A DNA stretch of 64,000 bases from Papilionanthe hookeriana x Papilionanthe teres (Eukaryota; Streptophyta; Magnoliopsida; Asparagales; Orchidaceae): assembly GCA_022702705.1 (NCBI GenBank), contig CM040421.1, forward strand, positions 66,079,121 to 66,143,120, read 5' to 3'. Below the pieces are notes generated by a model. It was given only the letters and a program-made list of their open reading frames with translations, was not told the DNA's origin and did no database searches. Below, piece by piece: positions 10,701 to 23,692 of the stretch (its first letter is position 1; each line of letters starts with the position of its first letter). The position numbers and the translations under genes are program-made.

Positions 10701-11640
10701 TAAATTTTGAAAAGTCTTTTATGTAACGCATGTAGAATCCAAAGATGTCCCGAAAAACTTTTAATTCCTCTTATATTGGTCGGCAAGGTAAATTAGAGAT
10801 AACTGAATTTTTGGCAGATCTACCTTTTAAACCTTTTTTTAGAAATCCGATGTCCTAATACAATTCCTTCGCTACCGTAAATCGTGCATTTTTCCCGCTA
10901 AGGACTAAATTTTTCACGCGTTTAGAACTTTAGACAAATTTTCTAAACATGATTTAAATTAAATTCCAAACACCGAAATTCATCCATAAAAACATCAATC
11001 CCTTTTTCAATTAAATCATAGAAAACATCCATCATACATCTCTAAAATGTAGTAGTGGGCATTACATAAACCAAAGGGCATTCTTCTAAAAGCAAACGTA
11101 CCATAAGGTTGTCCGGTAAACATAGCTTTCTCTTGATCCTCGTGAGCAATTTGAATTTGGTGGTAACCAAGATATCCATCTAGAAAGCAAAGGTATTTAT
11201 GCCCGCCGCCCTTATCCAAAAGATTCGATCTAGGAAATGATAAAAAATGATATTTCCCACAGCACTATTTAATTTTCTATAATCAATGCATATTCGCCAC
11301 CCCGAAACTCGTCATGTTGGAATCATTTCATACTTTTCATTAATGTAAATAATCGTTACTCCTCCTTTCTTAGGGAGCACAATGAATATGACTAACCCAT
11401 GCATTATCCTGGAATAGTAGATAATTCCATCATCCAACCACTTCAAAATTTCTTTTAAGAACATCTTTTACGATGTAATTTAATTCCTTGGGATCAGCCC
11501 GAGATTTGCTATTATCTTCCATAAGAATTCGTGCATACAAATCAAGGACCGATTCCTTTAATATCGCAATTTTCCATCCAAAGACTTTCTTATACTTCTT
11601 CAAAATTTCAAGCAAACTTCTTCTTCCTCTTTTTACCAAT
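10701..11640 (-). pseudogene. reverse transcriptase (element D)
   Basis: An N-terminal part at 11639-11430 (KKYKKVFGWKIA...) matches the KNYKKAFGWTIADI opening of Athila RT. The fingers and palm at 11219-11016 read CFLDGYLGYHQIQIAHEDQE and FAFRRMPFGLCNA. The catalytic YxDD region near 10990 reads FMDE, so the second Asp is lost. The protein has stops and frameshifts and is inactive. Confidence 0.85.
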
Positions 11641-11899
11641 CGTGGAGATGAAATTATAATAGGTAAGGTCGAGGATTCACCAAGAAAAACATACTTTAAA
11701 TAAGGTGAAGCATTTTTAACTTAAGTTCATAATGTTTTTCAATCGATGGACTATAAGATTCAGCTTTTTCTTTACTATATCCAACAATTCAAAATTTTTC
11801 ATGAACATAATTTAATTCTTCCTCATGAAAATCTTCTAATGATGTAACTCCTCTTCGCTATGTTCTAATTCTTCTCTTCAGGTTTTTCTTCATAAGTTA

Positions 11900-12490
11900 A
11901 CTCGAAATGACATTCACTCAAATATCTCTGATAACATCCATCCTATAACATTCATCATCTTTACCTTCAAGTAGATATTTCATTTATTTCGAAATATCAA
12001 TTGCAATAGTTCGATCATTAACCTCATCATTAATTCCCCTTTTCGCACATCTGGCTACCGTTTTCGCTTCGTGGCTAGGAAAGTTCATCCCAAAATGATG
12101 AATATCTCTTTATCTTCTCCATATCGCACAATGAAATTAAGAGGAAATAAATCGATCCACTTTAACTAAAATATCTTCTATAACTCCTTTTTGATATGTG
12201 ATCGAACAATCACACCGCAAAGTTGGCGTAGTTAGGTTATTTCTCCTAAACCCGCCAATATTGATAGAGGAATAAGGTTAATGCTTGCACCCAAATCACA
12301 TAAAAGCTTTTTCCATAGAATTTGTCTCCGATCAGCATACGAAAATGCGAAACTACAGGATCTTTGGGCTATTCAGAAGCTTCTTCTAAATTATCGTGCT
12401 GCACTCTTCACTAAGTACAACTGCCTCATTATCTTCAAACTTCCTCTTTTGTCGAGAATATCTTTCATAAATTTCACATAGCTAGGCATT
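11900..12490 (-). pseudogene. aspartic protease (element D)
   Basis: Near 12300-12250 the minus strand encodes LLCDLGASINLIPLSIL, the Athila-type protease active site with DLGA in place of the common DTGA/DSGA. The C-terminal ILGRPFL block could not be placed with certainty. Expected role: cleavage of the gag-pol polyprotein. Confidence 0.65.
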
Positions 12491-12539
12491 TGTTCTAAGG
12501 TTTCAACAAATGGAATGCTACTCATATTTTTAAATATCT

Positions 12540-14125
12540 CCAAGAATTCTAAAATCGCTTATCCAACTTTTGTCGATGATGTCTCTAACGAAATGGAGGT
12601 GGTGGCTTTTCCAAATCAACCTTAGAGGAGAAATTGGTCTTTCCAAACCTTTCGCAGCATCCTCTTTGCTCCTGGGCTTTCTTCTTCTACTTCAGCTTTC
12701 TTTCTCTCGAACTCTACCTTCCAACTCCCCTCTTCCACTTCTCATTGAATTTCTTTACATCCCTTTTATTCTTATCTCTCGGATTTACTTCGCATTATTT
12801 GGAAGCATTCCGGGGATCTATTACTTAATAAATTTGCAATTTGTCTCAATTGATTTTCAATATTTCGATGGTCAAGCCCGACCTAATCGATTTCATATGT
12901 GACACAACTTCTTCAATATACAACTTCTCCTTTAATTGTAAAGCAATGTTAAAACCCTGAGGATAAAGTTAGTCTATAATTATTATTTCTGCTGTTCCGG
13001 TTCTCCAATGAGTTTACTTGGTGGTTCCCCTATCATTAATATCACCTGCATTTTTAGTATTCCAAATAAAGCTCGACGATTCTCTCCAACCCTGGTTATA
13101 ATAATTAATATAGGTTATTAAAGCCAGACATAAGATTCAAAGCCTGTGAAGAATAAGAATCAACCATTCGGCCTAATGAATTTTCTTCAATCATGGAATT
13201 TGGCTGAGAAAATTCATCCTAAATTGGCCTATCTTCCTCGAAATCGTTGTTAACTTGATTTCGCTAACACGGGTGCTGATCATTTTCATGAACATACTAC
13301 CTTTTTGTGGATTTCCAACCTTCGAAGGCCATCGAAAAATTATTTGTAGCCATTTCTTTAATCAAAGCATAAGCATCAAAAAAATCATGCATATTACAAT
13401 GATCCACCAAAGAATAAATATCGATAATCGATCTAACAGATTTAACTAATCCATCGTAAAAAGGCTCAATTATTAAACAATCTGAAATCGAATGATGTGA
13501 ACATTTCGAGGGATCTTTAAATCTTTCCCACGCTTCATATATTAATTCACCTTCAAACTCGACAAAAAGATGTGATATCATTTTTCAACTTCGCAGTCTT
13601 CGATGACAAAAATATTTAAATAGCGAATTTTGTGCTAAATAACCCCAAGTTCTTATGATCTGTGGTAACTAATTTAACCATATCTTAGCCTTTATCCCTT
13701 ACGTAAAAGGAAAAATTCTTAGTCTAATGAAGATCATCCGAAAAACACCATCATATTTAAAAGTAAGACAAAACTTCGTAAAATTAGCAAGATGTAAATT
13801 AGATCTTCGCTATCAAGCCTCAAACCGATTATTAGACACCATTCGATAATAAGTTTTAAGGTCAAAGAAATTAGCACTACATCGTGTGCTGAATACTACC
13901 ATGAGGTTCATCCACCGTAGGGTTAGCATAATCTCTTAAAGGTCTGAATTCCCGATAGACTTACGCATTTCGATTTCGATGATTCGCCATTTCGAATATT
14001 TTTATCTTTTTCGTAATTTTTTATTTGTTTCATATTTCTATTTGTTCTTTCTAATTCAATCGTAAGGCACAAATCCTCTTGTAACTTAACTACGCATAAA
14101 ACCATAAAATAAAACAAAAAAACAA
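12540..14125 (-). pseudogene. gag (element D)
   Basis: The start near 14080 has LTIELERTNRNMKQIKNYEK, matching the DSELERTIRKIKKGKQIQ opening of element B gag. The retrotransposon-gag domain is clear at 13581-13297: FEGELIYEAWERFKD, KCSHHSISDCLIIEPFYDGL and ALIKEMATNNF. The rest is frameshifted. Plus-strand ORFs over this stretch are shadows. Confidence 0.78.
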
Positions 14126-14183
14126 AGAAAAGTAAAATTTAAATTTTTCTTAATTTTTTTAAAAATGCAATTTTAACTAATTT

Positions 14184-14197
14184 CAGTAACGATGCCA
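14184..14197 (-). other. decayed primer binding site (element D)
   Basis: Minus-strand TGGCATCGTTACTG lies six bases after the LTR end and aligns with TGGCGCCGTTGTCG of element B (Asp-tRNA type). Two of the changes are CG-to-TG/CA type, as expected from methylated-cytosine decay. Confidence 0.65.
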
Positions 14198-14203
14198 AAA
14201 ACT

Positions 14204-15929
14204 TAATCCTCGAATATTTATGCTTACGTTTTAGATATGAAAATTATGATTTTATAATATGGGATACTACGAAGTATATGTATCGTTTATCAAGTAATAC
14301 GGGACTTTCTAATTAAGCCCCCGAGATATCAACCTACGTTAAAACGTAAAAACTTTTAAAAGCAAATAAGAAATTTATGCTTACTTTTTTAAATGACTTT
14401 TGAAGTATTTATTGATTTGTAAAGTTTAAAAAGTTGTTTTTGGTATTTTTAAATAAAAAACAAAGCAGGAAATATAAATTATCGTAACTAAATAATGATA
14501 TAAAACACTGTGAAATAAAATATTCTCTGTTTCTTTCTCTTATAAAGCAGTAATAATTATGAAAGTATTATTGTGGAAGTATTTAAATGTGTCAGAAAAT
14601 AGGAACGCATTTATTCTTTACCCATACATGGTTTTACAAAGAACATTGGTTAATTTGAAATTTTAAAATTTTGAAAATGGTTAGCAGTGGAAGATACCAC
14701 TTCTCGCTCTGCAGTTCCCTCGATTCCCTCCAATTCGGGAGCTAACTTTCATAAAAAAAATTTAAATATAAAAAATTAGAGCTTTAGCCCTCACTCTAAA
14801 GTTCTCTAATTTTACCCCATTAAAAACATATGTCCTAATATATTTGCATTGAATTATATGGACTACAATTCTCACCCACATAATCGCATTTGATTTTTAC
14901 TAATTTGCTCGAGACAATAGCGCATTGGATCTTACATAATTTCACAATAAATTTTAACATCATAACTAGCCAAATTAAGTTCATGGAATTAAATCTTAAA
15001 AACGTATTCCAACATTAAATATACATTCCAAAACAATCCTACATAATTTAATTACTTCTTCATTTAAGAAAGAAAAAAGATAAAGGAAACTACCCGCATT
15101 TCATCGAGAAAACACAAGCACACATTGATTTGAAAATAGAAATAAAAAAAACATAACAAGCTTTAATTAAAAATAAATATAAAAACAATTAAGTAAACAC
15201 TTATCCGAAAATTCTCTCCACACGTACCTCGGAAGTTCCTTTGAAACTTCGACTTTCCATTGTGACAACACCGCAGGTTGGAGCCCAACTCGTCGACTTT
15301 AAAAACCGACTTCGCACTAAATAATAACTAGATAAATGGATGGAAGAAAATTGGTGGAAAGAAAGTTTCACACTTTAAAACTAACTCTAAAAAACTTTAA
15401 TCAATAAAATACTAAAAGTAAAAGTAGAAAAGAACTCTCGAAACTAGAAGCAGGACATAAACTAAAAAGAGAGGATGTGACTAAAATAATGCTAACACAC
15501 ACATTAAACTAATTTAAAGTCTTCATAATATAATTTTCCAAAGGTGCCTTGGTGTCTCTTCAAATCTTGTTCGTATTCAACGTATCCACCAAAAGATGCA
15601 TCCTTCATTCAAATTCGCTACCCACGGAAGATACGGAAGTGACCACCAAAAGTTTCTTCAAACACCTCTTGAAATTGGCACCAAAAATGAAGAAAATTTG
15701 ATTTTAACCGTAATTAAGCGCCGAGTAGGCGACGCTTAGCCGCCAAAGTCCAATTTTTCATTTTCTCATTTTTTTGCTCCAAAATCGATCTAATTTTCCT
15801 CCTTTCATCATAATCATTCATTTTCATCATACCCGCAAGAAAAAATACAAAATACCTTCCATTAAAGTGCAATATCATCAAAAATAGTTATAAATGTGCA
15901 TAAAAACACTATATATTTTAGGTGTATCA
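14204..15929 (-). repeat. 5' LTR of element D
   Basis: Begins TGATACACCTAAAA at 15929, homologous to the starts TGACCCACTAAAA (A) and TGATCCATAAAAA (B). It shares the following ATATTGCACTTTAAnGnAGG phrase and, near its end, the blocks for 'gttctttgc...gggtaaagaat' (near 14600) and 'attacttgataaacgatacatatac' (near 14290). Length is about 1.73 kb. No 3' partner remains. Confidence 0.8.
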
Positions 15930-16500
15930 ACAGACCAAAATCCCTAATTTGGTCATAGTGTTTGGAAACTAAAGCGAGAGTTAGCCTTCAAAGTTGCGGA
16001 AGTGGGAGCTCTCGTGAGTGGAGAGCTAGTATCCTCCCCAACCTAACTACGCATTTAGAGACCAAACCTTGGTTTAGCCAATGTTCTTTATGCATTCGTA
16101 AGGGGGTAAAGAATAGGATTGCTCCTATTTGGCTCATACAATATTTAATGTATCTTAATCCTAAACTTTATCTAATTCACTACATAAGAATAATAGTTTT
16201 AACATCGCAAAATTTTACAAACCAATTCATCCGTAAAGGGTTATCTTTAGATTTAATATTATTCTTTAGAAGTTGCTATTAATTCTTTTAAACTTAAGAT
16301 TTACATTTAGGAGTACTTGTTAGAAAACCACTTAAATCGACCTTCCAAACTAAGGTCCGATAAGAAAGAGACTAGAATCTGACTAAGGGTCTCTTACCTC
16401 GCTTCGTGGATCAATAAAATGTACTCCATTGTGCCCCGTAATGTTTCGATATGATACATATACTTGTGTAGAACCTCTAGTGTGTGCATGTACATACTAA
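15930..16500 (+). repeat. Athila LTR fragment, plus strand (3' part)
   Basis: Contains ccaatgttctttatgc...gggtaaagaatagga...ctcctatttgg and, at about 16435-16490, gatatgatacatatacttgtgtagaacctctagtgtgtg. Both are in the same order as the U5 half of LTR A and the solo LTR. The left end coincides exactly with the start of element D's LTR. Confidence 0.65.
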
Positions 16501-18252
16501 CATAAAAACACTGCAGAAAAAACAAAAGACACTGCCTAGACACATCAAGAAGTATCAAACTTCTCATCGGAATACGCAAAAGACACGCAATTATCCACCA
16601 CAATCCTAAATATGGAGGACCTAAGTTAATTATGATTAAAGTAATGTCAACCATGCATGCAATCCATTTTAAATATACCTCGGGCGTCATGTAGAAATTA
16701 AAAGTGTGTTTGAAAATTCCAGAATTTTTAATCCTAAAATTTTAATAATCTTAATCTTTTATTATTAGGATTTTAAATATAAAGAATTATACTTAGGATC
16801 CTTAATGAGCCAAGATTATATTTTTTGTGAGATTCCAGAAACATAGAAATAAACAATAGAAAATACTTAGGCATGCTTGCATTCAAAAGAAAGCACTCTA
16901 AAAATATATATATAAGAGGCCAAAATGACACTAGGTCGGCAACATATCCTGCAGATAGTAGTAAAAGCTGGCCGAACTCCACATACATGCCCGATCTTAA
17001 GTTTATACAAGAATGTAGAAATTTGGACTTATGGTACATGGCACAAGTCAGCCACTTTTGGTCCTTATCACGTGGTTCAATGCATCATTCACCTTGAAAC
17101 CCATGCACACAAACATTATTTTCTCACACAGATCATCCTAGAGACTCTATCAAATACATATAAAAATAGAAAATAAGACTTAACCTGCAAGGAAAGCAAA
17201 ATTTGTTGGGAAAGCCATGCAACATGTATCTTTAGCCATGTCTTATAAGAGGTGTTGAATAATATCTACAAGCAAAAGGGTTAGAAATCATTACGTGGTC
17301 CCTCATGCTGGTACCGTGGTGCGAGCATATGGCAGCAATAACTCCTTACGTAAAATACCCTACTATACTACCCTGCATGTCAAGCACACTGGCACACCAA
17401 AAAGAAAAGGTAAAACAAGGCTAACACGAGGCAACAAAGTTTAGAAAATAGCCAGGTGTCCAAAATTATAACCTAGCAACCTAAACCCTAGCTTAGCACA
17501 CCATATAACGAGAATGTGTCCTAACTAGCATCTAAGTGCAGGATACGTCCCTGGCAAGTATATGAGGATTGCCGCACCTACCTCCATCGTGAGGATCCCG
17601 AGGATCTAAAAGGTGTCACCGATGGATTTTTAAAGGGTTGGTCTCACCTATGGCCTATTTTGCTACATGCTTAGTTTTAAATTATAATGTATATAATATA
17701 TAGAAAATAATATTTTTCTTTTAAATTTAACATAAGGGCTATTAAATATGGGTCCGTAACATACACAGTGACACGAGTTAGATCCCTTGGATCCTTAGCA
17801 CGCTCATACTAATGTCAAACTCGATGACTTAACTCGCATTGTAGTGTAAGTCGGCCCCTTCACTGCGACCGTGCCACCTGTGGCAGTCCTAAGGCCAAAG
17901 AGTCCTATAGGAACTCATCCTTTAAACTTCCACATTTGATTTCAACCCTCTAGGTGATTAGGGGTCTACAATCAAGTTTGTGGAGTTTGCAGGGAGTTAA
18001 GAAGTGGTTTGAATTTCTACAAGGTGGGTCCCAATTCTAGTCCTCTAAGATAGTCAAAGGAAAAGCCTAAGGCTAGATCCTAAGTACTAAAGAGAAGAAG
18101 AGAAGACCTCATCAAAAATGAGGTCAACATTCCCCTCATTACCTCGATGTCCCCGACAAGACACCTCGTCTCAAGGCATCGTCTTTTAAGAGGAAAGTGT
18201 GGTTACCGAAAGGTGTTGTACCAGTACATTCTGAAGGTCTGGTGACCACAAA
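16501..18252. other. no gene; probable LTR or leader of the plus-strand Tat element
   Basis: No conserved protein is seen. The short ORFs on both strands here lack any recognisable family and overlap each other. Position just before Tat gag suggests its 5' LTR and untranslated leader, but no LTR terminus, tRNA primer site or partner LTR could be fixed. Confidence 0.4.
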
Positions 18253-19197
18253 ATGGATCATGAGTCTGATATTCCTATTTCCACTACTGTCGTTGCTTAT
18301 GAATCAGTTGCAGAGAAGAATGACAGTCCAAGGAAGCCTACAGATTTAAACCTGACTAAAAAGAAAACAGTTGATGATAAAGTTCAAAAGCTTCGAGCAG
18401 AAATTTCTGAGTTAGCCAAACAACGAGGGTTGGATATTATTGATGAGGATAACTTCCTGTCATATTACATGGACGAAGAGTTCATGGAAGTTAATATGGT
18501 CGAAACTCGGTTTATGTCATCTGCATGCGAGGCACCTTGTGAGGAGAACACCGCATATGAGCTACGGAGGACCATCCTGACAAGAGATGAACAGATTAGC
18601 TATCTGGAGAAGAAAATGGAGGAGATGATTGCCGCAATGACCGCCATGGCTACACTTCACTGGTAATCACAGTCAAGACCCACAGCGTCTCCTAAGATTA
18701 ACCAATCCTAAATCATACACATCTCTGATGAAAGAAGAGAAATCGCTTCAGCCAATGAAGAAGAGCTGTCGAGAAGAGATCCAACTCTGAACCCGTTAAA
18801 AAAGGACATTAAACAGATGGTCAAATGACAAGTTTGGGAGGCCTTGGCTCAGTCCAAAGGTGGAACATCAGTTTCAAAGGGTAGACCCTACCCAGAGGAG
18901 TTTGATGTCGTGCCTTACCCAAAAGACTTCGTGCCCTCGACTTTCAAGACGTTCGACGGGACAGCAAATCCTCACCAGCACATAGCACACTTCAGAGCTA
19001 GTTGTTGCAATACAGGAGGGAGTGAAGCTTTTTTGTTTTGTCAGTTTGTCAGCAGCATGTCAGGAATAGCGTTTGATTGGTACGCCAAACTTCCCAATGG
19101 ATCAGTAAAGACTTTTGCAGAAATGAAAAACATATTTGTGAAAAGATTCATCCATGCCCGACATCATGTTACCATAGGATATCTCGTGGTGGAGCAG
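18253..19197 (+). pseudogene. Tat gag, N-terminal part (interrupted by element A)
   Basis: One continuous frame from ATG 18253 (MDHESDIPISTTVV...) has coiled-coil-like segments (KVQKLRAEISELAKQRGLDI; RDEQISYLEKKMEEMIAAM). Three in-frame stops follow at about 18664, 18709 and 18826. Then comes the capsid-like domain: PYPEEFDVVPYPKDF, TFDGTANPHQHIAHF, FDWYAKLPNGSVKTFAEM. There is no frameshift. Translation breaks at 19197, where element A begins. Across the AGCAG duplication the codons continue in frame at 47552 (QKPDETLVDYILRWRN), so the gene was uninterrupted when A inserted. Confidence 0.88.
19193..19197. other. target-site duplication AGCAG, left copy
   Basis: AGCAG directly precedes TGACCC, the start of element A. 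The same five bases follow the terminal GGTTCA of A's last LTR at 47547-47551. Confidence 0.9.
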
Positions 19198-20168
19198 TGA
19201 CCCACTGAAAATATGTTAAGATTTTCATGCCTATTTTATATTGATTTTGATGATATTGCACTTTAAAGAAGGTTATTTTTGATGATTTGTTGCAGATATG
19301 AAGATTTAAGGACATTGGAGCAAAAATATGCAAAAAGGAGTATATTTGGAGCAAAAAGGATCAAAATTATAAAAATTTAATCTAGGGTGCCGACGGCGAC
19401 ATCAACGGCGCCGACAGCGGATTTTTTCTGAGAGTTCAGAAAAATATTATAAGGGAGCCCGCCGACGGTGAGATCGAGGCCGCCGACAGCGGGGCTTATG
19501 CAGAAGGGTCCAAGGCTATGTATTCTAGAAGGCCGCCTACGGCGAGCTCAAGGCTGTCGATGGTGAGCTCGAGGCAGCCGACGGTGAGCTCGAGGCCGCC
19601 GACGGCGGGAAAGTTGATTCTCTCACAAGGTTCATTGAATGTGGATGATTTTTGAAGGGATGTTCGGAAAACTCTTGGAGACTCTTCATTTACTTTAAAA
19701 GAAACAATTTGGGGCCAAAAAATGGATCCACTAGCGTCCATTTGTGTCTATCACGTGTCAATCTAATCCATTAGAGAGTCAGTTGTGTGAGTCTAGTGAG
19801 TCCATAGAGTTTAGAGTGTTAGTGAGTGAGTTCAAATTAGTGATATTTGTGAGGAAATCTTCGAAGATTGTAAGAGTGGAAGGGAAGTGAGAGATTTCTC
19901 CCTCATTGATGTTTCAAAGGAGAATTCTGCGTACTATAAAGAAAGGAAGAGATTCAGAGGAACTTCAAGGAATCTGCTTGGGGAGGAATTAAAGATAAGT
20001 TATATTTACCTATTTTAGTTTGTAGAACTTTGTTTTTATATATGAAATCTAAGTTTTATCGTATCCTCTCCATGAAATCTGAGTAGTTTTTTTGTCTTTC
20101 TCCTTATTTTAATATTTTTGTGAAATGGTAAATTGAATTGGTGTGCCAAGAAAAGTTTAAAGAAGTTG
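19198..20168 (+). repeat. LTR A copy 1, 3' truncated
   Basis: Starts TGACCCACTGAAAATATG. It follows LTR copies 2 and 3 through the GC-rich block and the gtgccaagaaaagtttaaagaagttgg phrase, then changes at about 20163-20170 into ORF3 sequence. GAAGT is present at both parents of the junction, suggesting microhomology joining. Confidence 0.85.
19384..19615. repeat. GC-rich hairpin block in LTR A copy 1
   Basis: Repeats of GCCGACGGCG/GCCGACAGCG type phrases, with CCGCCGACGGCGG at 19596-19608 (perfect arms around one base) and several gagctcgaggc spacers. The same phrase family recurs before ORF2 and ORF3 of element A. Confidence 0.8.
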
Positions 20169-20568
20169 GATCCCATGATGAATAGAGAACTGGGAGTAGG
20201 AGAAAAGCACCTTCTACTAGTAGAGACATCCCTTCTACTAGTTATGACCCTCCTACATCTAGCTCCCCTACTCTATATGATTTGATGAATGTGATGACCC
20301 TGCAGCAGAAAAGTTTTGAAAAGTTAGATGAAAATTGGAAAGAATTAATCAAAGGATTGAAGGCTTAGAGCGGAGACATGATCATGATAGTGAGTATCTT
20401 CAGCGGCACTCTGATTTTGAGATTGCTTATTATGATGCTCAGGCTAGACACTACAGAGGTGAGCCTGATGTTATTTTTCCTGAATGCCCCCGTTATACTC
20501 ATTATCAACCCAATCCACCTGCTGACCAGGGAGATGAAGACTTAGCATGGGATTTTGAGGTCTGAGAC
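20169..20568 (+). pseudogene. ORF3 C-terminal part, first unit of element A
   Basis: Nearly identical to 43994-44393. It has the Ser/Thr-rich linker (PSTSRDIPSTSYDPPTSS), a predicted coiled coil (LMNVMTLQQKSFEKLDE; RINQRIEGLERRHDHD) and the tail AYYDAQARHYRGEPDVIFPE ending in GDEDLAWDFEV. One frameshift lies near 20330. The N-terminal domain is absent because of the junction with LTR A copy 1. Confidence 0.82.
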
Positions 20569-21968
20569 TGATCTTTGTGATGTGATGTGATGTATGTGTT
20601 TGTTTGTTTTGTCGTAGTACTTTCATTTCATTGTTGTATTCTGTGGACTATGTTTTGTTTTGAGATATGTGTTTAGTTTTGTAGTTTATATTTTCATTTT
20701 TGGATGACTATGATGGATTGTGATTTTAATTATAAATGTGAACTTTTAAATTTAAAATAGTAGACTGTTTGTTCTGTGTTGTGAAATTTAATTGTTATAA
20801 TGCATATGTCATGTGTAGTTAATTGTTGTTGTTAAATGTTTAGTTTATATACTTGCTTTAAAATTTCAATACCCCAGCAAATTCTCTAAAATGTTATATG
20901 TGTAGAAAGGTTTTTCATATTACAGGTCAGTTGAAGTTAAATTTTTCATGAAGAACCTGCAAAATTTCAAAAAGATAAAAATGCCTAAAGTACAAAGGTA
21001 TGATTTATATTCAGAATTTTTCTTTCCACCTTGTATTATTTCTATTATTGAAAACTTTAAGTTTGGGGGGGAGAAAATTATTAACTATTATGTGTTCTCA
21101 ATTAAAATAATTTCAAAATTTATAAATATGATTTTTGCGATAAAATTTAATTCAGATAACTATATTTAGATTATATCTAAATATTGTAGAAGATTCAAAG
21201 AAATATTTTTAGTAATGAAAATTAATTTTGTAGGTTAAGATATTTAGTATAAGAGGATAAGACTATAGTTAACTATTTAAAGTAAATAAAACTAGATTTT
21301 GATATATTAAGAATCTTAGGAATTTAGTTGAGAAAGAAAAGATTGGGACTCAATGATGTAAAAACTATGAATTACATATAAGGTAAAGAATGTTTTAAAA
21401 GTTTCAAATTGAGGAAAAGAAGAGTGAAGTTTAAAATTATTAACAGGCTATCCAGATATATTAATCTTCACTTGAAAAAGAAAAAGAAAGGATTGAAAAA
21501 TAATCCCATAAAAGAAAAGAAAAATATATAGGATTGAAAAACAATCCAAAAGAAAAAAAGAAAAGAAAAAGTAAGTGAGGAGAAGCTTGAGGATATGCCT
21601 TATCAAAAATTAGCTTCACTTGGATTAACCTAAAGGGAAAACTAAAAACATTTATGAACTTATATTTATGACTAGTTTCTTTACTACTAGTGTCCTTATG
21701 AATTTCTTATCATCTGAATATTCTAAGTGAATTGATATTGCAACATATAGTCATTCTTGAAATGAATAGAAAACTAGAACTCTTAGACTTGATGACTAGA
21801 TAGCCTTACATCTACAGAGTTAATCTAATTACTTGAAAATCTTTCTAAGAATTTTTACTATGATATTTATTTAAATCAAAACTATAGTATTTCTAAATTA
21901 ATACTTTGCCACAATGAATCATAACTTTTATGTAGTACTAAAGATTACTTGAGGACAAGTAATAGTTA
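20569..21968 (+). other. 3' untranslated region, first unit of element A
   Basis: 1.4 kb without coding signal, T-rich, then A-rich (aagaaaaag runs near 21480-21580). It matches 44394-45799 almost throughout. An extra polypurine tract is listed separately. Confidence 0.7.
21059..21077 (+). promoter_or_regulatory. extra polypurine tract (element A, first unit)
   Basis: AAGTTTGGGGGGGAGAAAA lies about 0.9 kb before the true polypurine tract, with the same AAGTTTGGGGG core. It is also present at 44887-44908 (A) and 36664-36683 (B). Confidence 0.6.
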
Positions 21969-21982
21969 AGTTTGGGGGAATT
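21969..21982 (+). promoter_or_regulatory. polypurine tract of element A, first unit
   Basis: AGTTTGGGGGAATT directly precedes the TG of LTR A copy 2, the normal place for plus-strand DNA priming. Confidence 0.85.
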
Positions 21983-23692
21983 TGACCCACTAAAAATATG
22001 TTAAGATTTTCATGCCTATTTTATATTGATTTTAATGATATTGCACTTTAAAGAAGGGTATTATTGATGATTTGTTGCAGATATGAAGATTTAAGGACAT
22101 TGGAGCAAAAATATGCAAGGAGCGAATTTAGAGCAAAAAGGACTAAAATTATGAAAATTTGATCTAGGGCACCGGCGGCGAGATAGACGATGCCGACGAC
22201 TGATTTTTCCTGAGAGTTCAGAAAGATATTACAAGGGAACCCGCCGACGACGAGATTGAGGCCGCCGACAGCGGGGCTTATGCAGAAGGGTCCAAGGCTA
22301 AGTATTCTAGAAGGCCGCCGAAGGCAAGCGCGAGGTCGCCGACGGCGGGAAAGTTGATTCTCTCACTAGGTGCATTGAATGTGGATGATTTTTGAAGGGA
22401 TGTTTGGAATACTCTTGGAGACTCTTCATTTACTTTAAAAGAAACAAAATGAGGCTGAAAAAAGGGTCCACTAGCGTCCGTTTATGTCCACCACGTGTCA
22501 ATCTAATCCATTAGAGAGTCAAGTGTGTGATTCTAGTGAGTCCATAGAGTTTATAGTGTTAGTCAGTGAGTTCAAATTAGTGATATTTGTGAGGAATTCT
22601 TCCAGAGATTGTAAAAGTGGAAGCGAAGTGAGAGATTTCTTCCTCATTGCCGTTTCGAAGATGAATTCTGCGTACTGTAAAGAAAGGAAAAGATTCAAAG
22701 GAACTTCAAGGAGTTTGCTTGGGGAGGAATTTAAGATAAGTTGTATTTACTTATTTTAGTTTGTAGAACTTTATTTTTATATATGAAATCCAAGTTTTAT
22801 CGTATCATCTCCATGAAATCTGAGTAGTTTTTTGTCTTTCTCCTTTTTTTGATATTTTTGTGAAATGGTATATTGAATTAGTGTGCCAAGAAAAGTTTAA
22901 AGAAGTTGGATAATCTTTTACTTAAATTTTAATTTACTTTTAATCTGTCCAATTGATTAGTTAAAATATGTTGAGTTTAACAACTAAAATAAAGATTACA
23001 TCTGAGATTCAGGGAGGTCAAAGTCCTTGGTGGTAGGGTAAAAATAAATAGAGAAATAATATTCATCAGGCGTAGAATTGGAGATTTTAGAGTGACAGGC
23101 TAAAATTCTCAATTCGGTCCTATCATTTGGGTGTTGAAGTGTAGACGTTAGCCCTCATGCGAGGTGAACGTGGGAGCTCCGAAGTCAGAGCTGGTATCTT
23201 CCCAGCCTAGCCGCTGATTCAGTAACCAAGCATAGGATTAGTCAATATTCTTTATGCCTGGACCAAAGGGTAAAGAATAGGTATGCTCCTATTTAACATA
23301 ACACCATTTTAAACTAATTCTAATTATTCATTCACTTAAATTTCTTAACAAAGGAGAAAGATTCTTGCTTATATATTTGAACTTCACTTTATTAGTAGAA
23401 TTAGTTATTTTTTAGTAGAATTAGTCTATTAAAACTTCATATTATTGTCAATTGCATATTAGTGACAGATAGGAAATTTTGATTTCCAAGTTGTGATTCT
23501 GAATTGGGTTCTTTAATCCTAGTTCGAAGCCTCTAAAATATTCCCTGTGGGATCGATATCCAGGACTCCATTAGAGCCCTGTATTACTTGAGCGATATGT
23601 ATACTTGCGTTGAATAGTAACTCTGCGATTATAAAATATATTATATACTTGTTACAAAAATTAAAACTACACTAAGTGCACGGAGTGGTTCA
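21983..23692 (+). repeat. LTR A copy 2 (central, shared)
   Basis: TGACCC...GGTTCA, 1,710 bases. It carries the GC-rich block at about 22170-22350, the ATATTGCACTTTAA phrase, and the U5 phrases ending in attacttgagcgatatgtatac. It is followed by a degenerate primer site rather than a target duplication, so it is both the 3' LTR of the first unit and the 5' LTR of the second. Confidence 0.9.

Larger units (their letters stand above)
7153..15929 (-). mobile_element. Athila-type element D, 3' truncated
   Basis: In minus-strand order: 5' LTR (15929-14204), decayed primer binding site, gag, protease, RT, RNase H, integrase, conserved 45-bp block, ORF2, and the first about 37 codons of ORF3. The rest of ORF3, the polypurine tract and the 3' LTR are lost at the junction near 7150. 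It is the most decayed Athila copy in the window. Its LTR starts exactly at TG (15929) next to a plus-strand LTR fragment, so it probably inserted into that LTR. The matching duplication is gone with the 3' end. Confidence 0.85.

Noticed and set aside
12570..12902. Hydrophobic plus-strand ORF that looks like a membrane protein
   Set aside because: It lies antisense to the decayed gag/protease of element D; the hydrophobic pattern comes from reading Glu/Lys-rich codons backwards.
16394..17176. Overlapping ORFs on both strands between element D and Tat gag
   Set aside because: No recognisable family, mutual overlap and AT-rich composition; length is within chance expectation.
17481..17495. aaaccctag resembling the plant telomere repeat
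   Set aside because: Single short occurrence without tandem copies.
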